Positions 1 to 11,496 of a stretch of DNA of 64,000 nucleotides are shown here, piece by piece. The stretch is from Trichuris trichiura (taxonomy: Eukaryota; Nematoda; Enoplea; Trichinellida; Trichuridae): the NCBI GenBank assembly GCA_037903355.1, contig JBAJFE010000004.1:2604001-2668000 (forward strand), given 5' to 3'. The notes under the pieces are model-generated. The model saw nothing but the letters and a program-made list of their open reading frames with translations, searched no databases and was not told where the DNA came from. Within the stretch, counting starts at the first letter, position 1, and the number at the start of each line of letters is the position of its first letter. Made by a program: the position numbers and the translations under genes.

Positions 1-2990
1 ACTCCTAGCCGCAGGGTAAGGCGCTAAGGCGCCATTATGCTTAAACGGGTAGAGGGCACAGCGGGAAATGGTAGGCCCAGCCTGTAGGATATTCAAAGAA
101 AGCGTATGTTTTCAAGTTAGACCCTCTACGCGGCACTATTCTTCAAGCACAGATTCGAACTAATTTTTACTACTGTTCAAAAAAGTTTTGCGCAATCATT
201 CCATCCTTTTAAGTTCTCCTTGAAATTATCATTTTCTTCATCCAGTCAGCTAATATTCGCTTAGCATTTGCAGACTGTGATGAAGCATAAATGAACCAGC
301 GCCTTTTTCCGCCTTTTCGTTAGCGTCCCTAACAAGTATCTAACAATTCCTAGGAATCATTGCTCAAATCCTATTCCCGCGAGCACGAGTCATCGTAAAC
401 GATACAATTTGGAACTTAAACAGTCGATTTTTGGAGTAAATAAATAAGTACTTACGAAAACAGCTCAACTTGCTTGCAAAGCCTCAAAAAGTGCCGACGA
501 ACTAAAATAACAGAAAACGAGGCAGCTATTTTTGAAAGAAGCCTCTTACACGAATGTATTTTACTCAACCGATTGTGACTGTATGATTTGCAGGTTTCAC
601 TGTATAAATGATGAACTTAGCTTTGCCACTCCGAAATGTTTTTGGAAGGCGTAGCTAAGCGCGTCGCTCGTTTTGGAGCTAAATAAGAAAGCAACAAAAC
701 CAACGCTTAGTTTGAAAAAAATCAGCGTACGAGCAACAAAAGTTTGCATGCATTTTGTGTAACGCACGTAGTCACTATTAAAACAGTATAATTTGCGAAC
801 TGCATCAAGCCAACATTAAGTTGAGCAAAAATGAACAGAAAAATTAATGCAAGATAATTTGCATATTCAAATAATAATGCAAATGGCTTTACGCATTTAG
901 CTTGCTAAAAGGGATCGCAGGCCAACATGGATGACTGCTTATTTCAATAAAACAGGAAACAGTATCGATTTCCATTATACTTATCACGACTCCGACGCAT
1001 AGAGAAGTTTTTATAATTATGGAAAAAGTTTGTTAGATAACTATACGGTCAGTCAGCTAAGGGCGGCTCTTAGATGCTTAGTGAACTTTTACCTTCTGAT
1101 TTTGTATGGCTTTTTAAAACCCTGCCATTTTGGTGTTCCTGTCTTAACTGAGGACTTCCACTTAACGTTTTCTTGTTCCGCATCATAACGTCTTACTGTC
1201 GATAAAATCGAGCGTGACGCCCTTGCAAAGAATAATGTCAAAGGGAAAGTGCTTGAAATCTGGAAAACGGAAGTGAGTTTGCCGAATAAGGTACCACTTC
1301 AACTACAGCAGCATTTTAGCTGAACATACTTCTTCTCAACAAAACAGTCGATAACGCAACAAGTAAACAACTTGTTGTAGACGCGTTTTTCACTCTCAAA
1401 ACCGAAAGACTCTTTTCTTTGCGGCTGCAGCTTTCCCATTTCGGATTTCAACGTTACAGCTTTGTAAAGCGGAAGCAGCGTAGGCTCAGGTTTTGCATTG
1501 CATGCCATTCAATGGCTACGGACAAAAATACTTTTCTTTTGCGCATGGAGAAATAGTGCAATTAAATCCCTATTCCCGAACAAATCTATGCCTTAACAGC
1601 GTAACGGATTAAGGCTCACTTTTTGTTGTTTCGGAAATCATTACTTCAGCCGCGTAGTGACAATGCTTTTTCGTTTTCAAAAACTCGACGTATCAATGCA
1701 TTCCTGCCTGTTACGCATAGCTGAGGCTTTAAGCTTTTCGCGTGAAACAATGCTGGTCGGCAGGAAATGTTTGAAAAAGTTTTATTGCATTGCTTGGACT
1801 TAAACGGTCGACAGTTACAGTATGCCAGATGGAAACAGCCGGTGCGTTTTGCACCAGCGGCGTCGCGGGTGAACTTAAGGCGCAAACGACGTAACCTTTC
1901 AGACATGACGAGTTGAAAAAGGATGGTTTGATTAAGCCAGTTTCCATTTTTACGCGTCAGGAATGTTTTTTACCGTAATTAGTACGTGCAAATCATTTAC
2001 ACTGTTTGAAGCAACATCAGCCATTGTCGCGTCTATAAACGTTTTACTCTTTGTGTCTTCCCGACTTTCGTTTCAACGAGAGCGTGAAATTACCCGCGTC
2101 GTCTTTTCAACCGGTAAGTCCAGCATGCATTCGGTTGTGCTTAGGCTTACGCTTGTTGATATGCTCTTCTGTAGGCTGAGGTTGTCTCGTCCTTCATTTT
2201 TTTTAGTCTTTACACCCTGGCTAGTTTTGATATGCTACCGGTCCCACTGAACATCTTAAGATTTGCGGCACTTGAACGACAATAGGCGTACATGTTGTTT
2301 ATTTGTATTCTCTTTCTGCAGGGGTGTCACGGTTCGCTCAATAATCCTTGCAGCTTTTCAAGCCAAACAAGAATCTGACATTATTGCTTATTTCAAAGTT
2401 AGATTTAGCAGTAATAAAATTTGGCATAGTCTTCTTTTAGAAAACATTGTAGTACTATTTTGGGTTCAAGCGAATTCGTTTGAGTTCTGACAGTTAGCAT
2501 CTCCATCCTGAAAGTTGCACTTTTTGTTTATGCCTAGCCGACTTGCGTTCTCGTATAGCTTATCTGATGCAATGCAAAGCTTAAGTATTTTGTAGTTCTT
2601 TACTCAATAACGAGGTACGCCCTTTGGGATAAGCCCTAATCTGGCATAGAGTGCTTCTTTTGCGAATAGCAAATAAATGCTCTTATGAAAAGAAAGGTGC
2701 GCACTTCGTCATGCCTGAATGACTATAGTTACCAACCACTAAAACCTGCATTAATTACATTAAGGCAAGCTGATTGGTAGAGGCGATTGCGGACGAAAAT
2801 TTCTTCAGGTTTTTTTCTCCTGGCGAAACTACGCGTCCAAGTAGCATTGTTTTGGTTGCTTACCTTTCTTCATTTATGTCAAAGAAATTTCTATTGGCAA
2901 GTACATTGGCACTGTATACTTACCATTCGCTGGCGCAGCGGCAACTTTAAAACTTCACCCATGTTTATACGGCTGAATTTTTTGCAGACG
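1..2990. other. gene-free stretch
   Basis: I see no convincing coding exon here on either strand. Open frames are short, have no recognisable domain and lack paired splice sites. A good 3' splice site (poly-T followed by GCAG) ends at 2986 and opens the next gene, so the last part may be its 5' UTR or intron. Confidence 0.5.
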
Positions 2991-4017
2991 ATGCCAGTGT
3001 CAAATGACAAAACAAATCCGAACGTGAGAATTGTCGAAATAAGTCGGTTTTATTCTTCCTTGTTGGAACGGTCAGGCCAGACGGCCAGCGGAGATGAGTC
3101 GCAAAGTTCGTCTAGCCGCGACCTCGAAAGTAAAGTATGCTCAACTTCCGAAATGCTCTATTCATGGCGTCCTTTCGATGTTGCTCACGAAGGAGATGAT
3201 GCGACTTCAACAAGCGACATTTCTACAATCAAAGATAAATCGTTGGAAGCGCGTATAAAGGCATCAAGTGCGCGCGAAGACTACGAGCAACTCAAATTGT
3301 TGATCCGCGAACAAAAGAAGAAATACAAAAATCGGGTGTTGGCTGAAAAGGCTAAGCGGAAAGCTATTGAGCGTCTTTTTGCTCAGAAGAATTCCGCCTC
3401 ACCGTCAGAGTCGGAGGGTACAACATCTAATCTTACCTTGACGCAGTCTTCCCAAGAAACTAATTGGTCTGACCAGTTTCTGAATGATTTGATCAGAAAA
3501 ACTGTTCGCAGAAGTGTTCCCACCAGAGAATTCAAAAATAAGAGTACTCAAGGTTTAAGTGGTTACTGTAGCTGCTCAAACGGTTCGTATCGGTCTGCCA
3601 CTAGCCGACCAAAGGTAAATGCGGCGTCACAAGATTCAAGCGCTCCGTCATCTTCTCCCGAACAAGCAACCGTAACCAGCGGCCGTTTGTGGTTTCTTCC
3701 TCTTCAATCCAACGCCGAAAGTCCACTGTCGCTACAGGCAGATGTTTCAAATATTCAAATTCCTTCTGTAGCTTGACTTGTGATTTTCAGGATTCCTTTC
3801 GAACTCGACGACCTCACGTGGTCAGGTCTATCGAAAATCGACGCGAAAGACTTCGTAAATCTCGCAGCTACCGCAGTATGCTTTCGGCAAAAATTCGCCA
3901 ACAAGCCGAGCATGTCGCGCTTGGGCTAATTTCCGAAAAAGAAGCTCGAAATACCATTTTGTCCTTGCCTCGACCCGACGTCTTTCTCAATGTCGATTTG
4001 GTGCGCGAAACGAGACG
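2991..4017 (+). CDS. unrecognised basic coiled-coil protein (two exons, 3' end unresolved)
   Basis: I do not recognise this protein. The first coding exon runs 2991-3614 (208 codons). It follows a T-rich GCAG acceptor at 2983-2986, and I chose the ATG at 2991 (MPVSNDK...) for that reason. It ends in a clear AAG|GTAAAT donor. The second exon, 3791-4017, follows TTTTCAG, continues in frame and ends at a GTAAGAAT donor, so the protein goes on. A final exon ending at the TGA at 4257-4259 is possible, but I could not place its acceptor. The product is Ser-rich at the N-terminus. It then has a strongly charged, probably helical segment (about residues 80-140, with Lys/Glu/Arg-rich EQKKKYKNR), a Ser/Thr-rich linker and an Arg-rich second exon. 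No enzyme motif, signal peptide or membrane span is visible. The base pattern and matched splice phases argue for a real gene; function is unknown. Confidence 0.55.
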
Positions 4018-6894
4018 GTAAGAATTTGTTTTTTTTTCTCGTAAACTGTTTAAATATTTTGCGTAATTGCATTCCGTATCGAGTCGCATCCGCTGTTCGA
4101 CACTTAAAATTTCCGAAGTTCCATTTGAAGCAAGCCTTAAGTTTGGTTTTTTTTCTTGCCTATCCAATGGCCGAACATGTTGTTTATCTTAACTTTACGC
4201 CGGACGGTCAGTCGCTGCTTAAGTTGTCACCTGTAACCATTTTGGAGAGTAGAGATTGAGGGTAAATACCAAATTTGTCCCTTTTGCCAAGCGCATCTTT
4301 TATTGTATATCCAGTTCGGATAACCTTTTGGGACCAACTAGTCGTCTTGGCTGCAGGTTGTTGTTGTTGCCTTGTTTACAGTATCAGGAAGTTTCCGTTT
4401 ATACATACGCGCTAAAGGAGAGCGTCTTATCGGGTTTGCTTTAGTCGCTGTTCATCTTTGCTTCAGTTAAAGGTGTCATTGTTTGTTTGTCGACATCCTC
4501 CCATTGGCAGCGGCAGGTGAAGTGTCCTTGCCACCGTTCCTTACGGGCCTACAATGTTGAGTATGTTATTGCGTTGTGATGTTCAAGGTATTTGTCGGCT
4601 AAATTTCAACTTAAAAAAATGATCTTACCGGTTTCCATCCGCCTGTGAGGTTTTCAATTTCGAATAGTTAGCCCATTATCGATCCACCTTAATTAGCGGA
4701 AACGAATTACGCAACGACGCAGAATTTGAACGTTTGAATAATTGAGGCTTTAAGTCGCGGGTCGACCACGAGTTGAATGCATTCTTAGCTGACTGTGTCA
4801 ACTTTAATTGCTACATATTTTTAAACTGCTAAATTAATTATTCATGCGGCTACGTTTGTTCTGTTTGAGTATCCTTTCCCGTGTTCGAGTCGAAAGACGT
4901 CATTCCGCTATCAGCGCCTTTTTTGCATAACGACTGATATTTTGCTTTGTAGTGTAACTAACCAAATGTGTTCATCAGTCGTTTGGCGAAAACAAGAAAC
5001 TACTGGTTCTTAGTGGTATTCTGTCTAAGGGGGGTTCAATATTACAGTACGCCATATTGATCGTCAAGTACTAATATTGACGATCAGTTTTATCTGAAAA
5101 TTTTACTGTGCCATTCTATTTGTTGAGTCCGCATTAACGTTACGTTTTCTTCTATTGCAAAGTACGCAAATCTTAAGCTGATAGCGAGGGTGTTTGGGCG
5201 CTTGACGGCATTGACAAATTTTTAAAAACAATGCTCAAATAGAAAATAGAGCAGCGTCGACGCGGAAAGTTGAAAAGGCTTTGTATATATGTTCTCTTGT
5301 TCTACAACTACGCGAACTAACCTTGTAAACAACCTTTTTGGGCGGGTCTTTAATTGCTTGAAGGCGCAATGAACTGTCGAATTCAAGCCAGAGAAGCATT
5401 TTTTCTTATTTATATGCTCTTCCTTAGCTTTTTGTCTCTTTCGAACGAAGAAGTGGGCAGCTGTGAGCTTCTTTCCGCCTTCCGCAGCTTTTCCAGAAAG
5501 GCCGCAACGCAAATGACGCAGCCACTCTTACGAGTTGACTTCATAGACCTTTGTTATCAATATGGAAATCGATGTTGAGTTTATCTGTATGCAATACTTA
5601 ATTAAGCTTTTTAACTGTTTAATGTAGACGTCTTCTGGATGGTCGTATCGCGTTGTCCGTTGACGCCTACAGCAGTGCACGCTGCAGAATAATGATCTTC
5701 AGGCAGGTGAACTGTTTTGAAATTCAAAATCTCTAGGGAATGCGTTTGGGCCGCGTAAGTGATCAGTTGGAAAACTTGCGAATCTTTCCATCCGAATTTC
5801 AATTTTTGCTGGCGATGTATTGAAACAGGCGAGCTTTTAGAAGTTGTACATCAGCCCAAAGAAGGGCATCCGCTTTTAATTAAACCGGCAGTTTCGAAAT
5901 TCCGCTTTCCGGGCGAGTGTGAATGTTTGCCGCGCCCACGTGACACTTCCTGTCGCATGCTAAGAGAAGTGTAGCGAAAATGAATGGCCACTGGAATTTT
6001 TAGCCCAACAATTTGTTCTCGAAGAACTTAGCTCTGAAAAAGTTCCACTTTTTCACCTGAGCGCCGTCAAAACGTTTCTGTGAAATATACTTTACTCCAT
6101 ATGCGCCATTGGGACAGTTTCCGTCGATCGATCGGTTGTCGTTTTGAAAAAAAAAGATTGCAAAGCTCGCAATAAGCTAAGTTTACTTGGGTAGTAGGCG
6201 AAAGCGCGGCGGCGCCACAGGTTTAACGGAAGTCTTCTTTGAAAACAAATTATTCCTTCCGCTAAGCGCAACGCCGCGTACGCTGGGAGTTGCTCGACCA
6301 TTGGGAATCGTCGGAAGGTTGACAACAAATGAGAATTATTTGAATTTGTTAATTCGGAACGGAGCAAAAAGAATGGCTGCTCTCGAGCTAACGCAGCTTC
6401 GACTGTTCAGCGGGAAACAGCTGCTTCACACTTGTCCTCTTTGGCGTTTTATGTACTCGCAAAATAAGCCTATAGGCGCATGGCATTCTTTACCCCAACG
6501 CGGCCAAGCGAAAACGACACGACTCGCTGCTGCGTGTCGTTGCTTCTTTACAAATATTTGCCAATTTTTTCACAGTAATACCGATCTCCTTTTCTCCGGT
6601 CGAAGCTATTGGTTGCCTTATCTTTTAAAATGGCTTTTCCGCGTCCATTGTCTACAAAATATTTGCATTTTCGACCTTCGCATCCTTGATGACGTCAACA
6701 AGTGATAAGCTGTTCTTCGAAACAGGTTTGCAACGCGGGAATGAATATGCAAAGGCGAAGATGAGCCTTATCGTCTGCTGTTTTCGAAAAGCGTCACCTA
6801 TAGGATATTAGCTACAAAGGCTTCCAGGGATGACTAATGGTCTAGAACTTGTTCTTCTTACAGTAATGCAAGTATGGGCGCTAACAGCCATCCA

Positions 6895-6917
6895 CTTCTT
6901 CTTCTTCTTCTTCTTCT
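6895..6917. repeat. CTT microsatellite
   Basis: An uninterrupted run of about seven and a half CTT units. It lies in non-coding sequence. Confidence 0.9.
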
Positions 6918-7195
6918 GTCAGCAGAGGCAGGCGGTGATAGCATTTTTCAATAGTGAAAGCGCGCTACTGGTACGCGCTTGCAACTTAACCGGATTTTTG
7001 ATACCCACGAATCGCTGTTGGCTCACCGACGCTGCTCTTCTTTATCAACATTAATCATTGGTTCAAATCGATAGACGGTTGGCAAGGTTGACATGCGCGC
7101 AACATTTTTGCAATTCCATTTCGTCCGAACAAAACACATGAAAATCTTTCTTCTTCTTTTTTCCCCCTCAAGTCCATTGGTCGCTCGCGGAGATG

Positions 7196-7235
7196 ACATT
7201 TTTGCCGCTCCGCAACAGCGGAGCGGCAAAAATGT
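7196..7235. repeat. perfect hairpin, 18-bp arms, 4-nt loop
   Basis: Arms 7196-7213 and 7218-7235 are exact reverse complements around the loop AACA. The stem is GC-rich in the middle (GCCGCTCCGC) and AT-rich at the base. It is not followed by a T-run typical of Pol III genes. Function unknown; it could be a small structured RNA or a snap-back remnant. Confidence 0.9.
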
Positions 7236-7628
7236 TGTAGGAATATTGTTCGATTAGCCATTGAGCAGACTTTGAAAAGGCGCCAACCTATCATCTCACG
7301 CCGGCCGACAGCGAATGAAAACTGGTCTCCCTCTTATGGGCTCATTAATAGAATGGGAGTTGTTGACGGAAGAAAAAAAACTGGTCTTTCTCTCTTTTAC
7401 AATTGCGTAAAGCGATCGAGCCCGCCAAAACTTCGCGGCACTATCTCTTCCGTCATCGTCGTCGCAGCGTGACTTTTCATTGACTCCAAAAAGGGTCCAA
7501 CGCGCAACCGACGAAGCGAAGACAAGTTTGAGACTTCTTTCCCATTTCAACACGTCGAAAAAGCGCTAAAAAATGAAAGAAAAATACTTTCCGGCAATGA
7601 TATAAGAGACCTTTTCGATCGCTCGCCG

Positions 7629-7690
7629 CGACTTGGCCAGTTGAAAAGTTGAAAATGATCTCATTTTCAACTTTTCAACTGGCCAAGTCG
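7629..7690. repeat. perfect 30-bp inverted repeat with 2-nt spacer
   Basis: Arms 7629-7658 and 7661-7690 are exact reverse complements separated by TC. The arm begins CGACTTGGCCAG and contains TTGAAAAGTTGAAAATGA. It lies in AT-rich non-coding DNA. A repeat this perfect is either recent or maintained, or an artefact of library construction. Confidence 0.9.
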
Positions 7691-7840
7691 CTTTTCGAAA
7701 ATAGTGTGAAAATCTTACCTCAACAAATACCGTTTTTGCAAGAGGGAGCGACCGTCGAGCAGCAAAAATCGCTTTAATGAAAAATCGTACGTAGTAGTTT
7801 TCACGCGATTTGTATAAAACCCAGAAAGACAGTGAGAAGA

Positions 7841-7896
7841 ATGAGAGTGAGAGAGAGAGACGGAGAAGGGGGAAAGAAAGTGTGTGTGTGTGCGCG
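7841..7896. repeat. GA-rich and GT microsatellites
   Basis: A GAGAGTGAGAGAGAGA tract is followed, about 20 bp later, by a (TG)n tract ending TGCGCG. Both are non-coding. Confidence 0.85.
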
Positions 7897-8053
7897 TAAG
7901 AGAGGTTGTAAGGAAATGAACGAAGATGGTAATATATTTTGTTGGCACGTCGCTTCTTCGTCCAGAAAGAGTACGATCCACGCTTTTCCTCTTCTTTTTT
8001 CCTCTCATCGACTCCACGTATTTTCCATGAGACGACGTTGAATGAAGTTTCAG

Positions 8054-8295
8054 AAATCACCGCTATTTGCCTGAACAAGTGCGCAAGAAGGCCGATTATC
8101 GAAAGCAGTTGGAATTAGCTACCAACAGAATTCTGTCTCGTATGGTCGCTCAAGTAAGTGTGATGAGGGACACTGACTTGGGCTCGCCTTATTTTTTTTT
8201 CCCGCGCCATATCTCTCTCACCTTTATCTACTACGTTGCAGAGAATTTCGTACGACCGTCTCATGGCCGCAAGCTGTCGTCCTCGTCACCAATAG
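8054..8295 (+). CDS. C-terminal two exons of an unrecognised gene
   Basis: Two exons are supported by matched splice sites and phase. Exon A is 8054-8153, after TTTCAG and ending CAA|GTAAGT. Exon B is 8242-8295, after GTTGCAG and ending in TAG. Together they encode about 50 residues of a basic, helix-prone C-terminus (YLPEQVRKKADYRKQ, then RISYDRLMAASC). I do not recognise the family. The 5' part lies upstream and could not be found; exon A starts with one leftover base, so the preceding exon must end in phase 2. The gene is convergent with the Ski-family gene, with stops 172 bp apart. Confidence 0.5.
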
Positions 8296-8467
8296 GACAA
8301 GCATTAAGCGCTCCTCCTTCTCGCTAAGGAGAAAGACAGACAGACAAAACGCAAAATGAGAAGGAGGAGGAGGAGCAAGAGGAAGACAAGGTGGACACCA
8401 GACGCACGTGTATAATAATTGTATGGATCGAAGGACGTTGGACTTGAAGCGGCGCCACGCATCGGCA

Positions 8468-11400
8468 TTATGTGCAAACCCAGGTATGCAGTTGACCCTC
8501 TCGAAGTTTACACTTTAATCCAATTTGTTCCAAAAACGGTCTTTTCTGCCAATTCATGTGGTATTGATTTATTAATGAGGCTTCCATGTTCGTCGCCTCG
8601 GCTAACTTTTCCACGTAAAATGGCGGAACTAATCCGTTGGTCGCCTTGTTCAGTAATCCTCCCATCTCGTGTATCGGTCTCTTCACAACCACCGCTGCCG
8701 CACCCGAACATGTTTGTTTTTCACCTGACGACGACGACGATGTGCCGGCGGTGGTTTTGTCGCCACCATGTCGCATTGAGGGCCACCATGGATGGTTCCT
8801 CTTTCTGGGTGCCGTCGATCGTGACGACGATGACCCGTCTCGATCGGGGGCGGTAGTCACCGTCGCATCGCCGAACACCTCCAATCGATATTTTTCAACT
8901 CGACTTTTAAATTTGACCCACTGATTCATTAACCTTTCGTCCATTCTACTTTCCGGGGTGACCATCAAGAAGGCGCGACAAACGGGCGTTCTACTACCGT
9001 GTACGTGATAGGTAAAGGCGACGACGCTGAACATTTTGTTGCACGACGTGCACCATATGCAAGGCGCGTCGCGGCTGACGAACAGATCACCCATATAAAG
9101 GCCTCCCGGGCCGAGGTAGCCGCGTCGATTATAGACGAATACCGGTAGGGGTCGCTCACGTTGGCAGTCGACGTAGAAGCGATAGTCGCTTTCGGCGAAC
9201 GGTGCCCATTTTGCCTTCGCTTTTGTCAGGTCGCAGCCCAACGTGAAATCGCGTTGCAAGTCCACTTGGACAGTAACCGTTGGCGACAACGGTTTCGGCT
9301 GAGTAAACGTTGGCTGCGCGGCTGCTGACTGCTTGGGCGACTTTTGCTCGTTGAACGTCGTCGTCGTCGTCGTATCCCACAATCGCAAGTGATTAGTGGC
9401 CAACGACTTCTTATTAGACAACGGTGAATGACCAGGCGTAAAGCTCTTCCTTTTTCGACCTCGCCTCGACAGCGTGCCGCCGGTGCTCATTTGAACCGAC
9501 TTTAATTGCTCGCCAACAGTGTCAACTTTTCGAGGACGTCGCCCGCCTCTGGAACCCGCAACGGTACTGGTACCGGCATTTGACGATGAAAGGGAATTTG
9601 AAACGCGCGCGCAAGCCATATCGACCATTGGCGACGGTTCAAGATTCGGTTTTGATTCATCCATCTCTTCGGAAAAATGATCCTTGACGGCACCGTCCAT
9701 TTCTTCGGCCTTCTTTTCGGCCATTTCCCTTTAGGGAAGAAAAAAGAGCGTTTTTACAAGGCGAAAAAGCGAGAAAAAAAACTTGCGGCCCAAAACTTAC
9801 TTGTAATGGTTGGACAGAACGGGCACATAGTCGACCGGAACCACGTGCAGGCTGCTGGAACGGTAGGAATTCGCGCAGACGACCAGACGGGACTTTTGAT
9901 TGTGGCTGCACTTGTCGACCGGTACTCCAAGAGCGGCGCATACGGTTTTGAACAGGCATAAATGTTTGACCGTTAAGTGAAGCTGCCGCGGCACGAGCAC
10001 CATTGTTATGAGGTCGACAGCTCGAACCGACTGGACACCGTTGACAAGAATGCTCGGAATGGCTACACCCTCAATTTCCACGTAATTGATGTCCGAACGG
10101 TCGGAGTGACGCGTTCGTATACCGCTGGACAGTTCGCCAGTCTGCAAAAAAAGCAAAGCGAACTTTTGGGCGCAACGTAAGTAAGAAGAGCAAAAATAAT
10201 TGGCGAGCTTTTTTTTAAAAAAAAATCGATGCGTCACCCAGGCACTTGGTTGGCGAATGCAAATTATTACGAATTGTTAAATGATAAGCAGGCAGGAAAG
10301 CGTACTTGAGTTTCGCTGGTCATGATCACCTTGTCGGCATCGCAGTCAAGGCTTGTACAACGAACAAAGCCGTTCTTGCGAGCTTGGTTATTGAGCAACA
10401 GTCGTTCCACTTCCTTAACGGAGACCACGTCGAATACCTCGGGCACGCCGCGACAGCTTTTGCCCATGGTTGAAAAAGATTTCACCTGATTCCTCTTTAG
10501 TATATCCTTAAAGAAGGCGAAAGTGGTCTTGTAGAAATGCGAGAAAAAAAGACGACTCCCTCTCACTTTGAACTCGTCCCAATGATGGCTGCTAAAGAAG
10601 GTGCGAAAAACGTCCGTAACGCAAACGTGCGATTCGGTTAGGCCGTCCACCGGATGCGTTGTGAAATCGTATCCCATAATTTTCGTCATGTCAGGCATGG
10701 GTGACCGACCGGCCATGTTGACGAAATTGATCTTCGGAACAGTTGGCGTTACGAACTGATCGTTGCAGTTGGTGTACAAACGCCTGTTGTCGTTCGAACT
10801 TACGTGCTGCTGCTGCTGCTGCTGTTGTTGATCTGCGATGAAGGCAAAAAAAAATTGTAGAGACGGACTGAACGGAAAGCGGATCTTTGAACAAAAGCGT
10901 TTCGACTTACCGAATTCGGGAAAAACTGTATCCTCCTTGAGCAAAGACTTAATATCGGCCGGCGAAAATAGGGGCATTTCGTCGTCGTCGGTCACTTGGA
11001 ACATGCTGACCGCGCCGCCGTCAATAGCGGATGGATCGAACGGCGTCAAATCGGCGGACGCGGAAGTCGACGCGTTCTGGTCATGAATCAAGTGGTCAAC
11101 GGGCGGCGATGGTTCAACATTGGAGCCGTATTGAAAGCTATCAACGCTGCTAGGGCAAAGAGTGCCCGAACCATTGTAAAGTGAAATGGGTACGTCGTCC
11201 CGGTGATCGGTAGCGGTTAGATAGAGGGACGGTTTGACGTCATCGATCAAGGGTTCACCGGGTGACGACGAGTAGCCGTCGCCATCCTTGACGGCAAAGG
11301 AATCCTTCAAATCCTGTATGATGCAATCCAGGGCGGATTGCATGTCCGTTGTGGTGCTCGAACCGCTGCGAGTTTCCTCCGGAGAGCTTTGGAGGCCGTT

Positions 11401-11496
11401 TAAATCCATTGGCGGCGCCTTGTGCGCACTCATCTGACAACGGGATACTACCGTCGATGAGCAGAGTACATTCGGCGGCAGGCTGGTGTCCAGCAT
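8468..11496 (-). CDS. daf-5: Ski/Sno-family transcriptional co-repressor (DAF-5-like)
   Basis: Five exons join in consistent phase: 10911-11496, 10567-10832, 10306-10485, 9801-10141 and 8468-9728, giving about 877 aa. Two domains identify it. Exon 4 (about residues 360-435) matches the Ski/Sno/Dac domain, with VAIPSILVNGV aligning to the Ski ISCFVVGGEKR strand. Exon 5 (about residues 645-720) carries the SMAD4-binding SAND-like zinc fold, with CIWCTSC then FTYHVHG then C, the same Cys/His spacing as Ski CIQCLDC...HSH...C. Ski proteins bind Smads in the nucleus and recruit co-repressors; in nematodes DAF-5 is the Ski-type partner of DAF-3 in TGF-beta dauer signalling. The N-terminal 340 residues are acidic/Ser-rich with a polyglutamine run (10805-10830) and are not recognisable, so they could belong to a longer divergent Ski protein. 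Basic clusters (RGGRRPRK, RRGRKRK) look like nuclear localisation signals. The first ATG is assumed; MSAHKAPP, 21 codons later, is an alternative. Confidence 0.75.

Larger units (their letters stand above)
4260..8053. other. gene-poor stretch with hairpins and microsatellites
   Basis: There is no supported coding exon in 3.8 kb. The region holds a CTT microsatellite, two perfect inverted repeats and GA/GT microsatellites (listed separately). The intron and 5' exons of the gene ending at 8295 must lie somewhere here or further upstream, but none can be chosen with confidence. Confidence 0.5.

Noticed and set aside
5058..5086. 10-bp inverted repeat TGATCGTCAA/TTGACGATCA
   Set aside because: Short enough to be expected by chance in AT-rich DNA of this length.
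6187..6705. 172-codon open frame on the + strand
   Set aside because: No recognisable domain, no matched splice sites, Cys/Leu/Arg-rich in a random-looking way, and embedded in gene-poor DNA. Likely chance.
7566..8078. 170-codon open frame on the - strand
   Set aside because: It runs through the inverted repeat and the GA/GT microsatellites, so it is low-complexity (RTHTH, SLSLSF).
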